Below are positions 1-7,067 of a stretch of DNA of 13,350 bases, one piece after another. The notes under the pieces were generated by a model. The model was not told where the DNA came from. It did no database searches and saw nothing but the letters and a program-made list of their open reading frames with translations. The translations under genes were made by a program, and so were the position numbers. Numbering within the stretch: the first letter of the stretch is position 1; every line of letters starts with the position of its first letter. The stretch comes from CAZVIK01 sp964627045. GTDB lineage: Bacteria; Acidobacteriota; Terriglobia; Bryobacterales; Bryobacteraceae. The stretch lies in contig CAZVIK010000101.1 of assembly GCA_964627045.1 (NCBI GenBank), positions 1 to 13,350 of the forward strand. The letters run 5' to 3'.

Positions 1-417
1 CACGATGAGAGACCGGCCGGCGGCGACTGAATCCCGTCCGTACCGGAGGCCGCCCCATAGGACTTCCGCGTTGAGAAGGCCCCAGCCCATTCCGGCCACC
101 GGCCCGAGCACCAGCACCCGGCGGAATACCCACGGGAAACGCGCGAGCAGGCCAAAGCCGATTCCCAACACCCCGGAACCCGCAAACAACAAAGCGAATC
201 CGGCCAGGATCGCCCACAACCCGCCGCGTGGGATCTGGGACGCGCCGAAAGCCGCGTGGGCCACGCGCGCCGAAACGCTCCAGACCGACTCGCCGGACAC
301 CAGGGAGCCGGCGGCGAAGTAAAGGGCCATGCACAACCCGCCGGCGGTTCCCGTTTCCAGGCCCGCGAGCACGGACTGTCCGATCGGCGGCGATTCCCTG
401 CCCGGTGGGGGATTCAT
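1..417 (-). CDS. Unrecognised multi-pass membrane protein, partial (C-terminus off the window)
   Basis: An open frame of 139 codons runs without a stop from the ATG at 417 to base 1, so the C-terminus lies outside the window. Hydrophobic stretches at about residues 17-40, 66-92 and 99-122 look like membrane helices, separated by short basic loops such as RFPWVFRR near 94-100. This pattern supports a real coding frame; the opposite-strand frames here are arginine/proline-rich shadows. The gene follows the tyrosine kinase by 62 bases on the same strand, so it is probably the next gene of the same EPS transcript. The start is uncertain: the ATG has no clear ribosome site, and an in-frame TTG at 483-481 overlaps the kinase stop as TTGA, but its GGAGG is only one base away. 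I do not recognise the family. A role in polymer synthesis or export is inferred from position only. Confidence 0.6.
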   Translation of the reverse strand, partial: MNPPPGRESPPIGQSVLAGLETGTAGGLCMALYFAAGSLVSGESVWSVSARVAHAAFGASQIPRGGLWAILAGFALLFAGSGVLGIGFGLLARFPWVFRRVLVLGPVAGMGWGLLNAEVLWGGLRYGRDSVAAGRSLIV

Positions 418-479
418 CCCGTGCGCCAAGCCTGCGCCCCGGGCGTCCGCGGCGGCCCGGGCGGCGTCGAGCGGAGGCT

Positions 480-1331
480 TCAATCCTCCGGCTCGTCTCG
501 CGGTTCGCGTTTCTCCTTGTAGTAGTAGCTCGAGTAGTAGTAGGTGTACTTGCTATACAGCTCGCCCGCGCGGGCGCCGTTGGCGACGATGCCGAGCACG
601 TTGTTTTCGCACAGGCTCTGCATGGCGCGGCTGACCGAGTCGATGGTGGTCACCCCGATGCGGACCACCAGCACCGTGCCGTCGCAGATGGTGGCCAGCA
701 GATTGGCATCCGCGGCGAAAAGCAGGGGCGGGCTGTCCAGCAGAACCCAGTTGAACACGGCCGGAAGCTGCTCGATCAACGTCTTGGCTTCGACCGTGTT
801 CAGCATTTCCAGCGGATTCAAGACCGGCGAACCCGCCGGCATCAGGTAGAGATTGGTGCCGGCCACCTTGCGAATCACCGCCGACAGCGGAGCGTTCCCC
901 ATCAGGTAGTCGGTCGCTCCCGGGGAACGGTCGATCTGAAAAGCGGTGTGGAGCACCGGCCGGCGGAAGTCGCAATCCATAAGAAGCGTCGGGTTGTCGG
1001 CGAGTTGCGCCTCGGCCAGGGCCAGATTCACCACGGTAAAAGACTTACCTTCGGCCGGACAGGCGCTGGTCGTCACAACCGTATGAATCGGGTTCAGTTT
1101 CTGGAGGTGGTTGAGCCGCGTGCGCAACGTGCGGAATTCTTCGCTGTGAGCGTCGCGGGGACGGCTCGGATCGATCATGAACACGTCCGGCGCGGGGTCG
1201 TAGGGGACTTCCTGCACCGAGGTCAGTAAATCCTCAAGACCGGGCAGCAGGCGCCGAACCTGGCGCCGCGCGCGATCATCGCCCTCCCCACCGGGCTCCG
1301 CGCGGCGCAACGCGTCATAGACTCTGCTCAT
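480..1331 (-). CDS. CpsD/CapB-family bacterial tyrosine kinase (BY-kinase) for exopolysaccharide
   Basis: This 283-residue cytoplasmic protein is a P-loop tyrosine autokinase that controls polysaccharide polymerisation and export together with a Wzz-type membrane partner. Visible motifs in order: ExxRxxR at 64-70 (EEFRTLR), associated with ring oligomerisation in CapB; Walker A ACPAEGKS at 90-97; Walker A' LLMDCDFRRP at 116-125; Walker B VLLDS at 196-200; and a C-terminal cluster of eight tyrosines at 259-271, the usual autophosphorylation sites. It lacks the membrane anchor of proteobacterial Wzc, so it is the split form. That fits the separate chain-length protein encoded immediately upstream, 15 bases away. 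A GGAGGGG ribosome site precedes the ATG at 1331. The N-terminal MSRVYDALRR resembles tyrosine kinases of other environmental EPS loci. The family assignment is secure; which polymer it controls is inferred from the neighbours. Confidence 0.94.
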   Translation of the reverse strand: MSRVYDALRRAEPGGEGDDRARRQVRRLLPGLEDLLTSVQEVPYDPAPDVFMIDPSRPRDAHSEEFRTLRTRLNHLQKLNPIHTVVTTSACPAEGKSFTVVNLALAEAQLADNPTLLMDCDFRRPVLHTAFQIDRSPGATDYLMGNAPLSAVIRKVAGTNLYLMPAGSPVLNPLEMLNTVEAKTLIEQLPAVFNWVLLDSPPLLFAADANLLATICDGTVLVVRIGVTTIDSVSRAMQSLCENNVLGIVANGARAGELYSKYTYYYSSYYYKEKREPRDEPED

Positions 1332-1346
1332 TTCCCCTCCGCCTGC

Positions 1347-3014
1347 TCACGCACCCTTGGTGTAGTAGTAGTACACCGAACCCAGCATCAACAAAAACCC
1401 GACAATCGTGGCGCCCGACCATGCCACCCACGTGAGGCGCCGCTTGCGCTGGACCAGAAGGTCGTTCTCGACCAGCGGCACACTTCCCAGTACCGGCAAC
1501 CCGGTATAGACGCGGACATCCTTGAGGCTCTTGAGCGACGTGTCTTTCATCTCGCGGCCCGCCGCCGCGAACAGGCCGGTCACCAGTCCGATAACCAGGC
1601 CCGAGGCCACCACCAACCAGCGGTTCGGCTCGGAGGGCGTCTGGGGCAGCGACGCCTGCTCCAGGACCTCGAGGGTTTCTCCCTGTTTGCGCTGTTCGAG
1701 GTCGGTGGCCATCGACGATTGGGTTTGCTTCTGGGTCAGGTCCTCGTACTCGCGTTTCCGTAACTGGTAGTCGCGCGTCAGTTCGGCGTACTGTCTCTCG
1801 CCGAGCGGGCTGGCCTCGATGCGGTCCTGGTAAACCTTGATCATCTTGTTGAGGCGCCCTTGCTCCTTGACGTACTGCTCGATCTCCATTTCTTTGGTCT
1901 GAATCAAGCTTTGCATCCGCTCGATATCAAGTTGAACCTGACGCTGTTCCTTGGTGAGCGCGATGGCCGCCGGGTTGGGCGTGGTGACGGCCGGCGCCGG
2001 GGTGGCGGCCTCTTCCTTGATCATGTTGTCGCGGCTCTGGCGCAATTGCGCCAAGCGAGCCTGGGCACGCCGCACGTCCGGGTGGGAATCGCTGTACTGC
2101 TGCCGCACCGCCGCGAGGCTGGTCTCATCCAGAAGGATCTGGCGCTCCAGCGCGATGATCCTCTCGTTCTTCGCCACCACGTCGATGGTCGCCGCCGCTG
2201 GAGCGGCCGCGGCGGCTTGAAGCTGCTCTCTCAGCACACGCACGTTGTTCTCAAGCAGGAGCTTTTCCTGGGTGGCGCGGTTGATGGCGGCCCCGGTGTT
2301 GGAAAGCTGAGTTTCCACGGTTCGCAGTTGGGCGAGGTTGGAGTCCAGTTGCTCGGGCAGCTTCCCGGCGAACCTCACCTTGTAGTCGGTCAGCCGGTTT
2401 TCAATCTCATCCAACGCCTTTTTAGCCGCGTCCAGCTTCTCTTTCAGGAACTCCGTCGTCATCAACGATTCCGAGCCGCGCGCGCGCACGGTTTCGTCCA
2501 GGAACATGCTGATGATGGAGTTGACGACCTTCTGCGCCTGATACCGGTTTTCGTACTGGAACGTGACACGGAAGGCCGTCGACGCGGGCCGGTTGTCGGC
2601 CATCTCCCGCAGCGTCCGGACCGGCGTAATCTTGATGTCCTTCTGCATGTCCTCGACCAGGTCTTCGTCGGGGACGCGGCCCTTTTTCCGGGGGTAGAGC
2701 GCGTTCTGGTTGATCAGGTTCAGGAGGTTGCCGCGGCTGCGCACCTGCTGCTCCATCGCCGCAATCCGCTGCCCCAGTTGAAGGTTAATATTGGACGGAA
2801 CGTAGCGTTCGGGGACCGCCGGCGGCATGATCCGGATGGTGGCGTCCGAGACATAGGTATCCGGCCAGAGGAAGGCCACCACCACCGCGATCACCAAGCC
2901 GGCGAACGTAGGGCCGATGATCCATCCGCGGTGGCGCCGGAGGGCGTCGATGTAATCGGCCACGTCCATCGGACGCCGGGCCACCGAATAGGAATCAACG
3001 TTGTTGGGCTGCAT
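1347..3014 (-). CDS. Wzz/GNVR-type polysaccharide chain-length determinant (polysaccharide co-polymerase)
   Basis: This 555-residue inner-membrane protein should set polymer length and activate the partner kinase. A cytoplasmic N-terminus with DVADYIDALRRHRG at 17-30 leads to TM1 at about 32-50. Next come the Wzz periplasmic fold (DTYVSDATIRI near 52-62) and long coiled-coil stretches at about 185-265, 283-335 and 355-400. The proline motif PQTPSEP at 457-463 sits just before TM2 at about 467-485. After TM2 a short segment (LKDVRVYTGLPVLGSVP, 497-513) resembles the linker that leads into the kinase of fused Wzc proteins. Here it leads instead to a third helix (529-548) and a YYYYTKGA tail. 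The kinase is a separate gene 15 bases downstream. An AGAGAGG ribosome site at 3030-3024 supports the ATG at 3014. Family confident; topology inferred from hydrophobicity. Confidence 0.92.
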   Translation of the reverse strand: MQPNNVDSYSVARRPMDVADYIDALRRHRGWIIGPTFAGLVIAVVVAFLWPDTYVSDATIRIMPPAVPERYVPSNINLQLGQRIAAMEQQVRSRGNLLNLINQNALYPRKKGRVPDEDLVEDMQKDIKITPVRTLREMADNRPASTAFRVTFQYENRYQAQKVVNSIISMFLDETVRARGSESLMTTEFLKEKLDAAKKALDEIENRLTDYKVRFAGKLPEQLDSNLAQLRTVETQLSNTGAAINRATQEKLLLENNVRVLREQLQAAAAAPAAATIDVVAKNERIIALERQILLDETSLAAVRQQYSDSHPDVRRAQARLAQLRQSRDNMIKEEAATPAPAVTTPNPAAIALTKEQRQVQLDIERMQSLIQTKEMEIEQYVKEQGRLNKMIKVYQDRIEASPLGERQYAELTRDYQLRKREYEDLTQKQTQSSMATDLEQRKQGETLEVLEQASLPQTPSEPNRWLVVASGLVIGLVTGLFAAAGREMKDTSLKSLKDVRVYTGLPVLGSVPLVENDLLVQRKRRLTWVAWSGATIVGFLLMLGSVYYYYTKGA

Positions 3015-3048
3015 GGCTGTGCGCCTCTCTCATGGCTCGGCACCGGCC

Positions 3049-3696
3049 CTAGGGCACGATGATGTGATCCCCACTCTCCAGAAACAGGTCCTGCGCGAGG
3101 TTCTTGCCGCGGGTGAAATCGCGATAGTTGAACTTGTAGCGTTTGGGGCCGCGGATGACCAGGATCTCCTTGGTGTTGGCCCAGTCGCGGAAACCCGAGG
3201 CGATCGCCAACGCCTGGCTGATCTTGGTCGGAACCACCAGCGGGTAGGAGCCCGGACGCTGCACCTCGCCGCTGATGAAGTATTTCTTGCTGTTGACCGC
3301 CGCCACCGAAACCATCACTTCCGGCTCGGTCACGTACTTGGTGTAGCCCGCCTTAATCTGCTCGGCCAGCTTTTCCGGCGTCATTCCGCCTGCCATCATG
3401 TCGCCCAGCAGCGGCAGAGAGATCATGCCATCGGGCCGAACCCCTACCGGACCGGAGAGGTCCGGTTCCCTCCAAACGCGAATCTGAAGGATGTCCTCCG
3501 CACCGATGATATAAGTCCTGGGATCGACCGGCGCGCCCACCGCCTTACGCAAGTCCTCGTCCTCGGTCTTCGGCGCCTGCGCGGCCGCTGGCGGGGGTGC
3601 CGCGGGCTTCTCCTGCGCCTGGACCAAAGGCCCAGCCGTCAGCGCGATCATAAGGCAGGCGAACACTCGAATATGCGGTATTGCACGATGAGACAT
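3049..3696 (-). CDS. Short Wza-like polysaccharide export protein (Poly_export plus SLBB)
   Basis: This 215-residue secreted protein should form or join the outer-membrane/periplasmic channel for polysaccharide. A signal peptide covers residues 1-27 (basic start, hydrophobic VFACLMIALTAG, probable cut after VQA). A Pro/Ala-rich linker (about 28-57) follows, then a Poly_export domain (about 58-133; YIIGAEDILQIRVWREPDLS and RPDGMISLPLLGD) and one SLBB domain (about 138-190; FISGEVQRPGSYPL). It is far shorter than E. coli Wza (about 380 residues), with no second SLBB-like repeat and no C-terminal amphipathic helix. C14 sits in the hydrophobic core rather than in a lipobox, so lipid anchoring is not evident. 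GAGGT at 3707-3703, six bases before the ATG, supports the start. The chain-length gene follows after 34 bases. First gene after the gap at 3697..4005, so it may have its own promoter. Confidence 0.92.
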   Translation of the reverse strand: MSHRAIPHIRVFACLMIALTAGPLVQAQEKPAAPPPAAAQAPKTEDEDLRKAVGAPVDPRTYIIGAEDILQIRVWREPDLSGPVGVRPDGMISLPLLGDMMAGGMTPEKLAEQIKAGYTKYVTEPEVMVSVAAVNSKKYFISGEVQRPGSYPLVVPTKISQALAIASGFRDWANTKEILVIRGPKRYKFNYRDFTRGKNLAQDLFLESGDHIIVP

Positions 3697-3702
3697 TGTC
3701 CT

Positions 3703-3707
3703 ACCTC
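3703..3707 (-). promoter_or_regulatory. Ribosome binding site for the Wza-like export gene
   Basis: On the minus strand GAGGT is followed by a six-base spacer and the ATG at 3696-3694. It fixes the start of a gene whose N-terminus is a signal peptide. Confidence 0.6.
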
Positions 3708-3781
3708 AGAGGCGGCGTGCATGGCAACACCACCGCCCGCCGGCGCCCGGCAGCGGAAAAAAACTGTCACCGACGATCCCT

Positions 3782-3789
3782 ATTGTATA
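3782..3789 (-). promoter_or_regulatory. Candidate -10 element upstream of the export gene
   Basis: The minus strand reads TATACAAT in an otherwise GC-rich gap, 86 bases before the start of the Wza-like gene. No good -35 hexamer lies 15-18 bases upstream, so the promoter is weak, activator-dependent or not real. It is the most promoter-like sequence in the gap. If used, wza-wzz-kinase would be transcribed separately from the sugar-synthesis genes. The leader would contain a T7 run (3757-3763) and a small GC hairpin (3739-3751). Confidence 0.25.
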
Positions 3790-3971
3790 ACAACACGCTC
3801 GGAATCCGAAGGGCCGGTACTCTGGTCCCAGCGCCGCGAATCGGACATCGAGACCGGCGCAACCCCTTCGGGGCCAACACATACGCGCGAATTGGAGCCC
3901 GCGCATCCCCTGGTCGTACCAGAACGGCCTAAGGCGAACGAAGTGCGCCCGTACGGCTTCCGCTCAAGTGC

Positions 3972-3980
3972 GGGGGGGGG
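3972..3980. repeat. Homopolymer run of nine G
   Basis: Nine consecutive G on the plus strand (C on the EPS transcript), directly beside the stem-loop at the end of the glycosyltransferase gene. Such runs can slip in replication. This one is not inside a reading frame, so an on/off coding switch is not indicated. Confidence 0.8.
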
Positions 3981-4008
3981 TGAGTATGGGGGCTTCGCCT
4001 CCCACTCA
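3981..4008 (-). terminator. Stem-loop overlapping the glycosyltransferase stop codon
   Basis: The 28-base segment starts with the TGA stop of the glycosyltransferase. It can fold as a TGAGT/ACTCA outer stem, a small internal loop and an inner GGGAGGC/GCCCCC stem closed over GAA (one G.U type pair). Flanking CCGCT (3960-3964) and AGCGG (4009-4013 region) could extend it. No U-run follows; the next bases on the transcript are C9. It is therefore not a canonical intrinsic terminator, but may act as a 3' stabiliser or attenuator. Confidence 0.3.
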
Positions 4009-5160
4009 AGCGGCGGGCGTCGGGTCCGGCAGGGCACTGGGGAGCCTGCCGGCCAGCAGCGCTTGGTAGATCTCCGTTGTCCGTGCCAGGTTCCGTTCCA
4101 GACTGAAGCGCACCGAAGCCCGGACCGATTCGCGCGCCATCGCCTGGACCCGCATGGGATCTGCCGCCAGGCTGTCCAGCGCCGCCGCCAACGCCGCGGC
4201 GTCGCGCGGGGCCACGAGGACTCCGTCTACTCCGTGCCGGATCATCTCAGGGATCCCCCCGACTCGGGAGGCCACCACGGCGCACCCGCAGGACATGGCC
4301 TCCACCAGGGAGTTCGGGAAGCTTTCGCTTTCGGAAGGAAGCACGTACACGTCGATCGAGCCGAGCCACTCGGGCACCCGTTCGGTGGCCGGCTCGAAAT
4401 GGCAGAGCCCCCCGAGACCCGCGCGGCGCACCTGCCCCTGTAAGGCCGGAAGTTCGCTGCCGCTGCCCACGATCAACAGCGCCAGCCCTCGCCGCGCCGG
4501 GTCCAGACGCGCGAAGGCGTCCACCAACAGGTCGATGCGCTTCTCCGGCCGCAGGGCGCACACCGAGCCGATCACCAGCCGCGCGGCCTCCAGCCCGGGC
4601 CGCCGCGCGCGGCCGCGCGGGTGGAACTGGCTGGAATCGACCCCGTTGTAGCACAGCAACACGCGCTCGGGCCGGCGCCCGAAGCGATGGATCATCTCCT
4701 CGCGCGCGGCCAGCGAGTTGGTCACAAAGCAGTCGCCCAGCCAGTCGGTCAGCCGGAGCAGGCGCTGCGTGGTGGGCGGGCGCAGGCAATCCCGCAGCCA
4801 CAAGTGATTCAGCAGCACGCGCGGCGGCCGGGGCAGCAGGCGCAGCGGCGCCGCGAAAATGTCCATCGGCGCGTCGTAGGCGTGAACCAGCCCGATGCCA
4901 TGCCGCCGGATGTACTCGCGCAATTGTCCGAATCCCCGCCAGAAGGTCCGGTCCTTGAAAGACCGCACCGGAAACCGGACCACGGGCACGCCCGCATCGC
5001 GGATCTCGGCGGCGCGAAATCCATGATCGTGGAAGCAGCCCACGTGGGGAGCGAAGCGCTGCCGGTCCAAGCCGCGCGCCACCCGGCTCAGATCGCGCTC
5101 GCAGCCGCCGATTCCCAATTCGCGGACCAACAGCAACACGGGCTGAGGCGCGCCGGTCAA
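4006..5160 (-). CDS. GT4-family (GT-B fold) glycosyltransferase
   Basis: This 384-residue retaining glycosyltransferase should add a sugar from a nucleotide-sugar donor to the growing lipid-linked EPS unit on the cytoplasmic face of the membrane. The N-terminal acceptor domain opens with VLLLVRELGIGGCERDL (8-24), the glycine loop of GT-B enzymes. The C-terminal donor domain starts near 195 and shows GSVCALRPEKRID with the phosphate-binding R204/K207. It has the EX7E motif at E279-E287 (ESFPNSLVE) and the GGIPEMI stretch at 301-307. The start is TTG at 5160-5158: its TTGA overlaps the lyase stop, a GGAGGT lies six bases upstream, and the GT-B fold begins at once. The frame stays open upstream to 5490, but that part is low-complexity Arg/Gly/Pro shadow of the lyase gene. 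Donor and acceptor cannot be read. Confidence 0.93.
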   Translation of the reverse strand: MTGAPQPVLLLVRELGIGGCERDLSRVARGLDRQRFAPHVGCFHDHGFRAAEIRDAGVPVVRFPVRSFKDRTFWRGFGQLREYIRRHGIGLVHAYDAPMDIFAAPLRLLPRPPRVLLNHLWLRDCLRPPTTQRLLRLTDWLGDCFVTNSLAAREEMIHRFGRRPERVLLCYNGVDSSQFHPRGRARRPGLEAARLVIGSVCALRPEKRIDLLVDAFARLDPARRGLALLIVGSGSELPALQGQVRRAGLGGLCHFEPATERVPEWLGSIDVYVLPSESESFPNSLVEAMSCGCAVVASRVGGIPEMIRHGVDGVLVAPRDAAALAAALDSLAADPMRVQAMARESVRASVRFSLERNLARTTEIYQALLAGRLPSALPDPTPAA

Positions 5161-6992
5161 CTCGAGACCTCCAGAGTGGATGTGAAGCGCATGGGGAACG
5201 CGCCGCGCCGGCGCGACACGATTACGGGCGCCGGTTCGCGGCTGCCGTAAGCCCTCGACCTCCACCCATCTTCGACCGCAGCCGTCCCCTCCACGCGCAG
5301 AACCGCCGCGCCGCCGATGAGGAACGCCTCCGGCGTCAACTCCCGCACGCCGGCGCCCGCGTGCCAATAGAGCTCGCAGAGGTGCTGCCCGGGCGGGCCT
5401 TCCACTTCGTCGTGGATCAGAATGCGCGCGGCCTCGACCTGAACCGCGCGGCGGTGCGTTACTTCCCCTCCGGGAACCGGATAGCGGCACACAGCGGCGG
5501 CGTGCGCGGGCTGGGCCGATTCCATCTCCGTGGCGGGCCGCCCGCTCCAGGCGAACGGTCCCTTCTCAACGGCCTGGTCGCAGCCGTCTACGCGAATCGT
5601 GTTGTGTCCCGACGATCCGCGAAACGCGCGACGCAACACCGCGTCGGTGGTATAGGTGAAGGTGCCGGGATCGACGAGAAGATCCTCGTCCCGAACACGA
5701 ACGACGAGGGAAAGCGAGTCGGAATGGCTGTGCCCGGCGTTTCCCGGCCCGAACGAGCCGGTCTTGAACAGCACCCACCAAGGACCGTGCGAGAGCACGA
5801 CCGCGCCGGCGTCGGGGAAGACTTGAACGGGCGCGGGCCGCGCGGCCGGGGCTGCGCCTCCCGCCGCCGGCTCGCCGAGCCACCACGCCGCCTGTTCGGC
5901 GATCACTCCAGGGTCCGCCATGCCGCCGGGCGTGCCGAACAAACGCCGGCAGGTGGCCAGCGTGGCGCGCCCGAAGGTCTCGCGATCGCCGTATGGGTGA
6001 AAGACGCGCCCGCCGTCGTCGTCGCCCACGAAGGGAAGCCTGCCGGCGGGCCCCATCACCGCTTCGAGATACCGGGCCATCCGTTCGAGCGCCGGGCGCA
6101 TCGCGTCGGGCCGCCCGGACAACAGGTAGTGAAGCAAAAAGAAATCGAGCGCGTATAGGTGGTAGTAGGTGGATTGCTCGAAATGCGACCCGTCAGACCT
6201 CACCTGCCGTGCGAGTTGCTCGCGGACGATGCCGTCCCCCGATGTGCGCCAGCGGCCGGCGCCACTCACGCCCCCGAGCGCCTGCCCGAGTGCGTGGAGC
6301 GCCACGGCCTCGCCAAGCAAGTGTGTGTTCGGCGAGAAGTAGCGGGAGAGATTCCGTTCCAGGTAGAGCGCGTGCTGGCGCAGCGACGTCAGGATTGGTC
6401 CCGCCGGAAGCATGTCGCCGCACAGGTGCAGCGCCCACATCCAGGAGAGTGCGCGGAAGGCGGCCTCCAGGGCGCTGGTCCAATGGATGCCGCACTGAAA
6501 GGGATTCGCTTCGATCCAGTGTAGCCATTGCCGCCGAAGTCCGTCGAGGAACCCGGCCCGGCCGCTCAACCGGTAAGCCTGCGCCAAAACGACGAAGTGC
6601 TGGTGGCGGCTCAACTCCCAGACGACCTTGTGGTCTCCAACCGACTCGAAATCGAGATACGCCAACTTCCTCTGGTAGACCAGCGGCGAGGTCTTGCCGT
6701 GAATCCAATCGCGCCGCCAACCGGGAGGATCGCCCGGGTCCACCGGCCCGTGGCCCAACAGCGGCACGCGGCGCGCCAGGATCTCATCGGCCAACCTGAC
6801 GATGGCGGCTTCCTGCGGCGTTCCGCGAACCGCATCCAGTTGCCGCTCCACCGGGGGCAGGCCCATCAGCCGGCCGGGAGCCGCCTCGCCAACGGGTCCG
6901 GGAGGCCGCAGGCGGGTGGCCAAATTGAACGCCTCCTGGCGCAGGCGGAAAACGGCTTCCGGGAGGCTTCGTCCTTTCAGGGGCCCGATCAT
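5157..6992 (-). CDS. Heparinase II/III-family polysaccharide lyase
   Basis: From ATG 6992 this is a 611-residue protein of the alginate-lyase/heparinase II/III type, which cleaves uronic-acid polymers by beta-elimination. The N-terminal part has LPEAVFRLRQEAFNLATRL (about 10-28). An (alpha/alpha) toroid follows with NPFQCGIHWTSALEAAFRALSWMW (about 163-186), NTHLLGE (about 222-228, conserved Asn/His) and EQSTYYHLY (about 272-280, candidate catalytic Tyr). The C-terminal beta-sandwich domain carries GHSHSDSLSL (about 420-429) and LLVDPGTFTYTTD (about 438-450), hallmarks of heparinase II/III. No signal peptide is evident, which is odd for a periplasmic lyase. Some family members in EPS clusters share this. 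A TTG at 7031 would add 13 Arg/Pro-rich residues; ATG 6992 fits the family start better. Stop overlaps the next gene's TTG. Substrate inferred only as a uronate-containing EPS. Confidence 0.9.
   Translation of the reverse strand: MIGPLKGRSLPEAVFRLRQEAFNLATRLRPPGPVGEAAPGRLMGLPPVERQLDAVRGTPQEAAIVRLADEILARRVPLLGHGPVDPGDPPGWRRDWIHGKTSPLVYQRKLAYLDFESVGDHKVVWELSRHQHFVVLAQAYRLSGRAGFLDGLRRQWLHWIEANPFQCGIHWTSALEAAFRALSWMWALHLCGDMLPAGPILTSLRQHALYLERNLSRYFSPNTHLLGEAVALHALGQALGGVSGAGRWRTSGDGIVREQLARQVRSDGSHFEQSTYYHLYALDFFLLHYLLSGRPDAMRPALERMARYLEAVMGPAGRLPFVGDDDGGRVFHPYGDRETFGRATLATCRRLFGTPGGMADPGVIAEQAAWWLGEPAAGGAAPAARPAPVQVFPDAGAVVLSHGPWWVLFKTGSFGPGNAGHSHSDSLSLVVRVRDEDLLVDPGTFTYTTDAVLRRAFRGSSGHNTIRVDGCDQAVEKGPFAWSGRPATEMESAQPAHAAAVCRYPVPGGEVTHRRAVQVEAARILIHDEVEGPPGQHLCELYWHAGAGVRELTPEAFLIGGAAVLRVEGTAAVEDGWRSRAYGSREPAPVIVSRRRGAFPMRFTSTLEVSS
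5167..5172 (-). promoter_or_regulatory. Ribosome binding site fixing a TTG start
   Basis: The minus strand has GGAGGT, a six-base spacer (CTCGAG) and TTG at 5160-5158. This near-ideal Shine-Dalgarno sits inside the last codons of the lyase gene, and the TTG overlaps its stop as TTGA. It decides the glycosyltransferase start against longer upstream choices and indicates translational coupling. Confidence 0.75.
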
Positions 6993-7067
6993 CCCGTCCA
7001 CCCTGGGCGGCCTCCCGGCCCGGCGGGCCAATCCGTGCGCGCGAGCGCCGGCCGGGTCCGTCCGTCT

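Larger units (their letters stand above)
3697..4005. other. Gene-free gap inside the EPS locus
   Basis: No convincing coding frame crosses this stretch of about 309 bases; the open frames are out-of-frame shadows with no domain-like composition. It contains the stem-loop at the glycosyltransferase stop (3981-4008), a run of nine G (3972-3980), a small CCCC-TTC-GGGG hairpin (3863-3873), the TATACAAT box (3782-3789), a seven-base A/T run (3757-3763) and a GCCGG-CGC-CCGGC hairpin (3739-3751). All other gaps between neighbouring genes in the block are under 100 bases, so this one probably separates two transcription units or holds leader control. That is inference. Confidence 0.5.

Noticed and set aside
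228..3062. Long plus-strand open frames opposite the kinase and chain-length genes (228..1229, 1860..3062)
   Set aside because: They mirror the GC-rich third positions of confident minus-strand genes, are Arg/Gly/His-rich and show no domain motif.
3001..4443. 480-codon plus-strand open frame across the export gene and gap
   Set aside because: It spans a signal-peptide gene on the other strand, a gene-free gap and the glycosyltransferase C-terminus. Its composition changes with the underlying gene and there is no recognisable fold.
5161..5490. N-terminal extension of the glycosyltransferase
   Set aside because: Low-complexity Arg/Pro/Gly translation overlapping the lyase C-terminus; the strong ribosome site and TTG at 5160 explain the start.
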